DNA of 64,000 nucleotides, taken from assembly GCA_001632425.1 (NCBI GenBank), contig KV425563.1:62001-126000 (forward strand). The letters are read 5' to 3'. This document shows, in pieces, positions 59,280 to 64,000 of this stretch; the first letter of the stretch is position 1; each line of letters begins with the position of its first letter. Source of the stretch: Neolentinus lepideus HHB14362 ss-1 (lineage: Eukaryota > Basidiomycota > Agaricomycetes > Gloeophyllales > Gloeophyllaceae). The position numbers were made by a program, and so were the translations under genes. The notes below the pieces were generated by a model that was given only the letters and a program-made list of their open reading frames with translations, was not told the DNA's origin and searched no databases.

Positions 59280-62200
59280 AGCTTTGAAGACTGATTATCC
59301 GGCATCCCTTGTGGCCCAATTCAGTGTGCGAGTCTTCCATTAACCACTACGAAAGTATTGTCTGGGGCTCTGTGTCTCCTTCGTGACTCGCACTTTGATG
59401 GTGTTCCCGAGGTACAGAAAACCCATTTGCCCTGTCATTTCGTCAAGGACGTCAAGTCCAATGGTTGAGCACAGGACGCCCGCTGGTACGCTATGGACCG
59501 CGTAGCGATCTGATTGTCCCGCCCCTTGTACGGCGTCGTTTAGCCAGTAGGTCATCATGAAACGAAATGTTATAATTCCTGGTTGATTCGCGAAATAGAA
59601 AGAAAGCTAGGTGGCACAAGAGACTTCAAGTCTCCTGCTAGAAAAGGTGACATTGATGAACGCTTCCTGCCTGTGTGAAACCATCGAATAACTTAATTGG
59701 TTGATATAACACATACTTATGACCCAGCATCTGAAATCGAGCGTGCAAATCTTACATGCTCGCTTTCAGTTGTCGGCCGCTAGCAGTCGCCTCCGCGCAG
59801 CAGCGTATTTCAGCAAGCCAAGCAACCACACACCTCAAAACTATGTTATCCAGCAAGTAGATGTGTTCATCTCAGAACTGGCAGCTGGCACACATGAAGA
59901 TCTAACGTGTAGGCCTGTTCAAGCTAGCAAGGTTCCAGGAATAGTGCGGTGAGGTTCGGTACATTGAATACGCTCCAATACGTGCCATATCGTAAGAAGT
60001 GACAAAGCCACACCCACACAGCGTGTACTCGTCGATCTTCGGCGGTGGCAATGTACTCGATCGACTTGCGTTTCAGGTGCCCGGGTCCGGTGGAGGGGTG
60101 GCGAATGAGATGGTATGGTCGCTTTAATCTCCCTCAACTGCGTACCAGTTAACTCTTTAAACGGCACGCAGTCATTCTTTTGCAAGGGACGAAGGACATT
60201 GAAGTTATATATACCTAGCTGGTCACGGGTATCACAGATTCGTACGGCTGCATACAGTAGCAATGACGGGCCATCAACGGGGGTGTTGAGCATGCAGAGC
60301 AACGTAAGAAGGCCTTTGCAGTCCTCTTCGATAGGTTCCTGTGCTCCTTGGAGTGCCTCAAGTCTTGCAGCCGACGAGTTATCCATGTTACACATAGGCG
60401 TTGAACAGCGCGGCCGACGGGTCAGGCTTTCCACATACCCTGTCCAGCACTACAAGTCACAGCTTATACGTGTTGTGTATACGCGCTCGCACTTCGACCG
60501 CTGCGCTAGGACTACTTCCATCGCAGACGCGAGCCAGGGTTAGATGGGTGAATATGTCTCCACGTCATAACTATAGGCTGAAACTTCGGAACGTCGAGCG
60601 TACAGCGTAACAGTCTGCTGAGATGCAAAGAGCTCGACGAAGATATTGAAATAGGGATAATACACTTGGAATACATTGCTCGAAGAAGAGCAGATGGAAA
60701 TGGTGGACGGAGTCAGTGTTTGATATTCGCATTATAAGCCGTACTTACCGGTGACTGTGCCATATAATTCTGAGGTAAAGGGGGGGGTGGAGTGCTGCGT
60801 GCACTGTGAACCGGAGGCGAGACAACACGGCTTTGAAGATGCATTTAATGGTCTTGTATATCCTCATCCCCTAAGGTACGCACGCCACAGACGCTTTGAC
60901 CAGAGATCTAGAGCCACGGTACAGCAGGGGCGAAAATCTAAGCGTAGCTGCCACATGACGCTTGGAATCTTCATACTGTCGTACCTTCAGAAATATCGTC
61001 TTGCGTTAAATACTGCTCCGTAGTAAAAAAATTGACTGTGCGATACCAACGTATACAAACCAAAAAAAGGTGTTCATGTCAAGCTAACAGAGAATAACAC
61101 AACCGCACCAAGTCCAGTCCCGTACATCGCGGAAGTACACGTACTGGCGATGTCCTGGATGAGGGCGAAGATATGAGCACATGCTTAAAGCAACATTAGC
61201 CACGGCTTCATAAGGGAGATAAGTGACTGGATAGATGGCAAGTAATTGACCCAAAATTGACCCCACAGAAAAGAACAACAACAACTGGGACCGAGCCTAA
61301 TTTACCTACTATGGTAAAATGTAGGCTCTGATGTATAAGCGCGAAAGCGCTAAGCCCTCATGGCCAAGCGTCTGTTACTCACTGCCGCCTCGTCTTTTGC
61401 AGGACAATCACAACAGCGATGACTTTCGGACAAGCTCTCTCGGACAGAGTTTCTCGTCGTTCTCACCGTGAATATCATCTCATGTATCGACATACTAACT
61501 GACGTGACTGTATTCCAGACACCAGATGGACGGTGGAGATGCCCTCGTATGGTCTTCACTTCATTTACTTGAACTACGGGCGTATTCGGATGATCAATGC
61601 AATAAGCTGCTTTCTCACTATATCGCTCTGCTTATATTATTTAGAACTTGAATTTGCAGCGACATAAGGCTACTTACTTGGAACCAATATGACATGACTG
61701 GCATTTGGTAGAAGATAATTTGCCGCCGCCCAGACAGATTACCACGAAGACGTGAAAAAAGACAGGAGCCGAATATGCATATCAGTAAACGGGACGCTGA
61801 CCTCATCGACGGATGTACCACAAGATACAATTGAGTCATGGTCAGTAGATCGAGCGACTTACCACAACAGAAGTTAGGCCATTAATTGTCATGTCTATCA
61901 GCCTTGTGGACTACGGATCCATTGTTCGAAGATAGACAGATGGATAGTACAGTATGAACCGGACCGTCATCCAACGGGAATGGTAACTGTGAGTTCACAT
62001 AATGGTTTACTCACCCTGTTCCAAAAAACTTATGACAACCTAACAGACATCCAATACGTACAATCTGAATATGATGGCGCAAGTACGTCATCGTATTCAG
62101 ATAGTGGTCGTCAGGACCTTGGACGACAATGTTGCGAGCTAGTCCATCCTGTAACAATCAAGTATTGTTGCCGTCTGCCATCGCCGAGCATGGCCGTACA

Positions 62201-64000
62201 CCGAAAGAGATCAATAAGTGACTCAAGATTACAAGCTCTCGAGTTGTAGTCAAACGGTACAATCATCAAATAGAGGAGTACATTGGTGCCTTGCACAATT
62301 ATATATTTAACCAGAACGATGCTGATAAGCTCCAGAGACGATCTGTATAAGTTGAAGAGGTTCCAATAAACACTCCGCAGCATCTTCCACCAGAGAGATA
62401 GTTCCACAACATTGAATAAGTTCTTCAATGCCTCTGAGCCGCAGAAGCGCGGTGCACTTTCTTCTGTCTTTCGGTCTGCATTGGGAGCGACATAAGTCTG
62501 GTGCTCATCGAACGGAGGCGTGTGTTCGTGCCCAGCATGAATATCTCGCAATCAGCACCGGACGGATGAGAACTTGAAGCAGCCTCTAGACACCGGATGA
62601 ATCCATCAGACTCGAAGCATTGTTGCCCATTAGAGGGATGGTTCCGGAGCATTGAACAGCTCCCTCAATGCCTCTGGGTCATATTCAAGCAATGTGATAC
62701 GGCTCCTTCCATACCGGCTGAAATAGAATGATGAGCGCGAGATGTGCTGGCTCGCTCTCAAAAAAGTCACGGTGGCGTGTCGACCACTTCTTGGTGGCTA
62801 TTCAAAGGCGAAGCACTCCGGTTACGCGCCGACATCACTGCCGAATGTAGAGGAGGTAACATCAAAGCTCCTGGGAGTACCCTGTACTGCGCCGACTAGA
62901 GGGATTCCGATATTACTCAGGCACGTCTTGGGGTACTCCACATGAGCACATGCTAGAGCCAGGTATGAGGGTGCCCTTAGGACGAGGTGCGGTGCACAGC
63001 AGACGTACATCCATCGCGAGTCTCAGGGTAGATGCGTTCGACGGTGACCATGGAGCACCCGTCTTCTGCGCCAAGTCGAGGTCCAATAGGATCAACTGGT
63101 ATACGCGGTCGGCAGCGACGGAGGTACCAACACGATCCCTTGCTCAGATCTCGTCCCAACAGTGTCAGGTACTCCATGACAGATTGTAGCGGGAATGAGT
63201 TCCTTGAACACTTCGGTTGTCATGAAGCAGGGAGTCAAGACCTCTTGACGCCGTGGGAGGTCATAGAAAAGGATGGTCTGCGACATCCTGCCTCGGGTTC
63301 CATGCATGGGACGGCATGAACGTCGCTCAGCCCTGTTGCGTCTCCTTCCAGGCCTCGACAAATGTCCGACTGGCCTGAAAAATGTTTGCAGGAGCGTAGA
63401 TGCTATCGACGAACATTCCACACGAGCTGGAGTGTAGCCATTGACAAACTTATCAGCAGGAGGATTGGCGAGTACTCCAATTCGATGAGTGCCAGAGGCA
63501 AAAGTGATAAGAATGAGGTTTCTGGAGGAATTTGAAGCCGGGGTACTTGGAATACATTGCACGACATATTGCTTGACTATATGTCTAGGGCGGTCAGCAA
63601 TCAGAGTTAATGTTAGCTATGAGAAGACGACGCTCACCGGCTGGAAACAGCCTCCAGCGCATGCATTGCGCAAAAAAAGGGTGGAGGTGAAGAGGTTAGA
63701 TTCGACATAGCTGAATACGTCGCAAGAGAAATGAAGATGGATTCTACGTATGTCGGCCAGGTTTATATACCTCTGTAGCAGTGCCCATGCCACACAGGCT
63801 TTGACAGGAGAGCCACAAGTCTCTGCGTTGTGTCTCAGCTTATACAATGGAGCGGATTAGCTCAAGTGAGACAAAATATCACGGCTCCTGTGGAGGAGCG
63901 GACTAGACCTGGGATAAACGGAAGTGGACGACGATGGCGAACGAATAGCAAGCCAGGTCGCATCAGCATAATAGAGCCTTGCAACGAAGAATACGAAGAA
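59280..64000. other. Accessory DNA with decayed, duplicated material; no gene recognised
   Basis: Minus-strand frames at 59340-59558, 59919-60434 and 63092-63562 look partly protein-like but carry no motif I can name, and they break often. The upstream regions at 60650-60920 and 63540-63810 share several words in order (acttggaatacattgc, gggtggag, tatatac-like, then gccacagacgctttgac-like). They may be remnants of two paralogous genes on the minus strand. I see no transposon ends here. Confidence 0.4.
62388..62685. repeat. Local direct duplication
   Basis: About 58 bp at 62388 (agagagatagttccacaaca and onward to tcaatgcctctg) is repeated, diverged, at 62628. The minus strand reads EALKNLFNVVELSL in one copy and EALRELFNAPEPSL in the other, so it may be a duplicated piece of coding sequence. 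Confidence 0.55.

Overview
The window is a piece of a filamentous basidiomycete genome, most likely an agaricomycete mushroom. The genes carry many short GT-AG introns (about 45 to 70 bp) and small exons. The content also fits: a tnp2/Plavaka-like CACTA transposase, Cyt-type toxin genes of the volvatoxin kind, and lineage-expanded kinase-like proteins with an MLKL-type N-terminal bundle. No tRNA, rRNA, CRISPR or bacterial feature was found.

Layout. At 1-10.8 kb lies conserved housekeeping DNA: a divergent pair of USO1 (vesicle tether, truncated by the window edge) and ELP1 (Elongator subunit 1), then a DUF1479 oxygenase-like gene, with a kinase relic between them. At 11.2-21.7 kb lies a transposon island. 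It holds a 1.2 kb terminal-inverted-repeat element, a complete-looking 8.3 kb CACTA-like element (termini CACTGCGTTC, 3-bp ATT target duplication) with two convergent genes and a minisatellite between them, and a 0.73 kb fold-back element flanked by a perfect 9-bp duplication. At 22-30 kb lie two kinase-like genes with an MLKL-type N-terminal bundle and a decayed third copy between them. At 30-36 kb lie an SDR pseudogene, an HtrL/YibB-like type II membrane protein and SPB4 (DEAD-box helicase). At 37-40.4 kb lie a third kinase-like gene and a perfect 212-bp inverted pair of miniature elements. At 41-42.7 kb lies a 5'-truncated LINE with its target-site duplication. At 42.9-44.8 kb lie an intact SDR gene and an IMPACT-family gene. 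At 45.2-52.9 kb lies a cluster of three Cyt-like pore-forming toxin genes, two intact and one frameshifted, with a CaiB/BaiF CoA-transferase gene inside it. At 55-57.7 kb lie a gene relic and a flavin monooxygenase. From 57.7 kb to the end I recognise no gene; this part looks like decayed, duplicated accessory DNA.

How the parts relate. The housekeeping genes (USO1, ELP1, SPB4) show no sign of acting together. The accessory content has a theme: kinase-like proteins of the architecture used by metazoan MLKL in membrane-permeabilising cell death, at different stages of loss of kinase motifs, lie 6-30 kb from Cyt-like pore-forming proteins. Whether these form a defence or self-recognition locus is inference. 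Both families are expanding and decaying by local tandem duplication, and both are surrounded by mobile elements.
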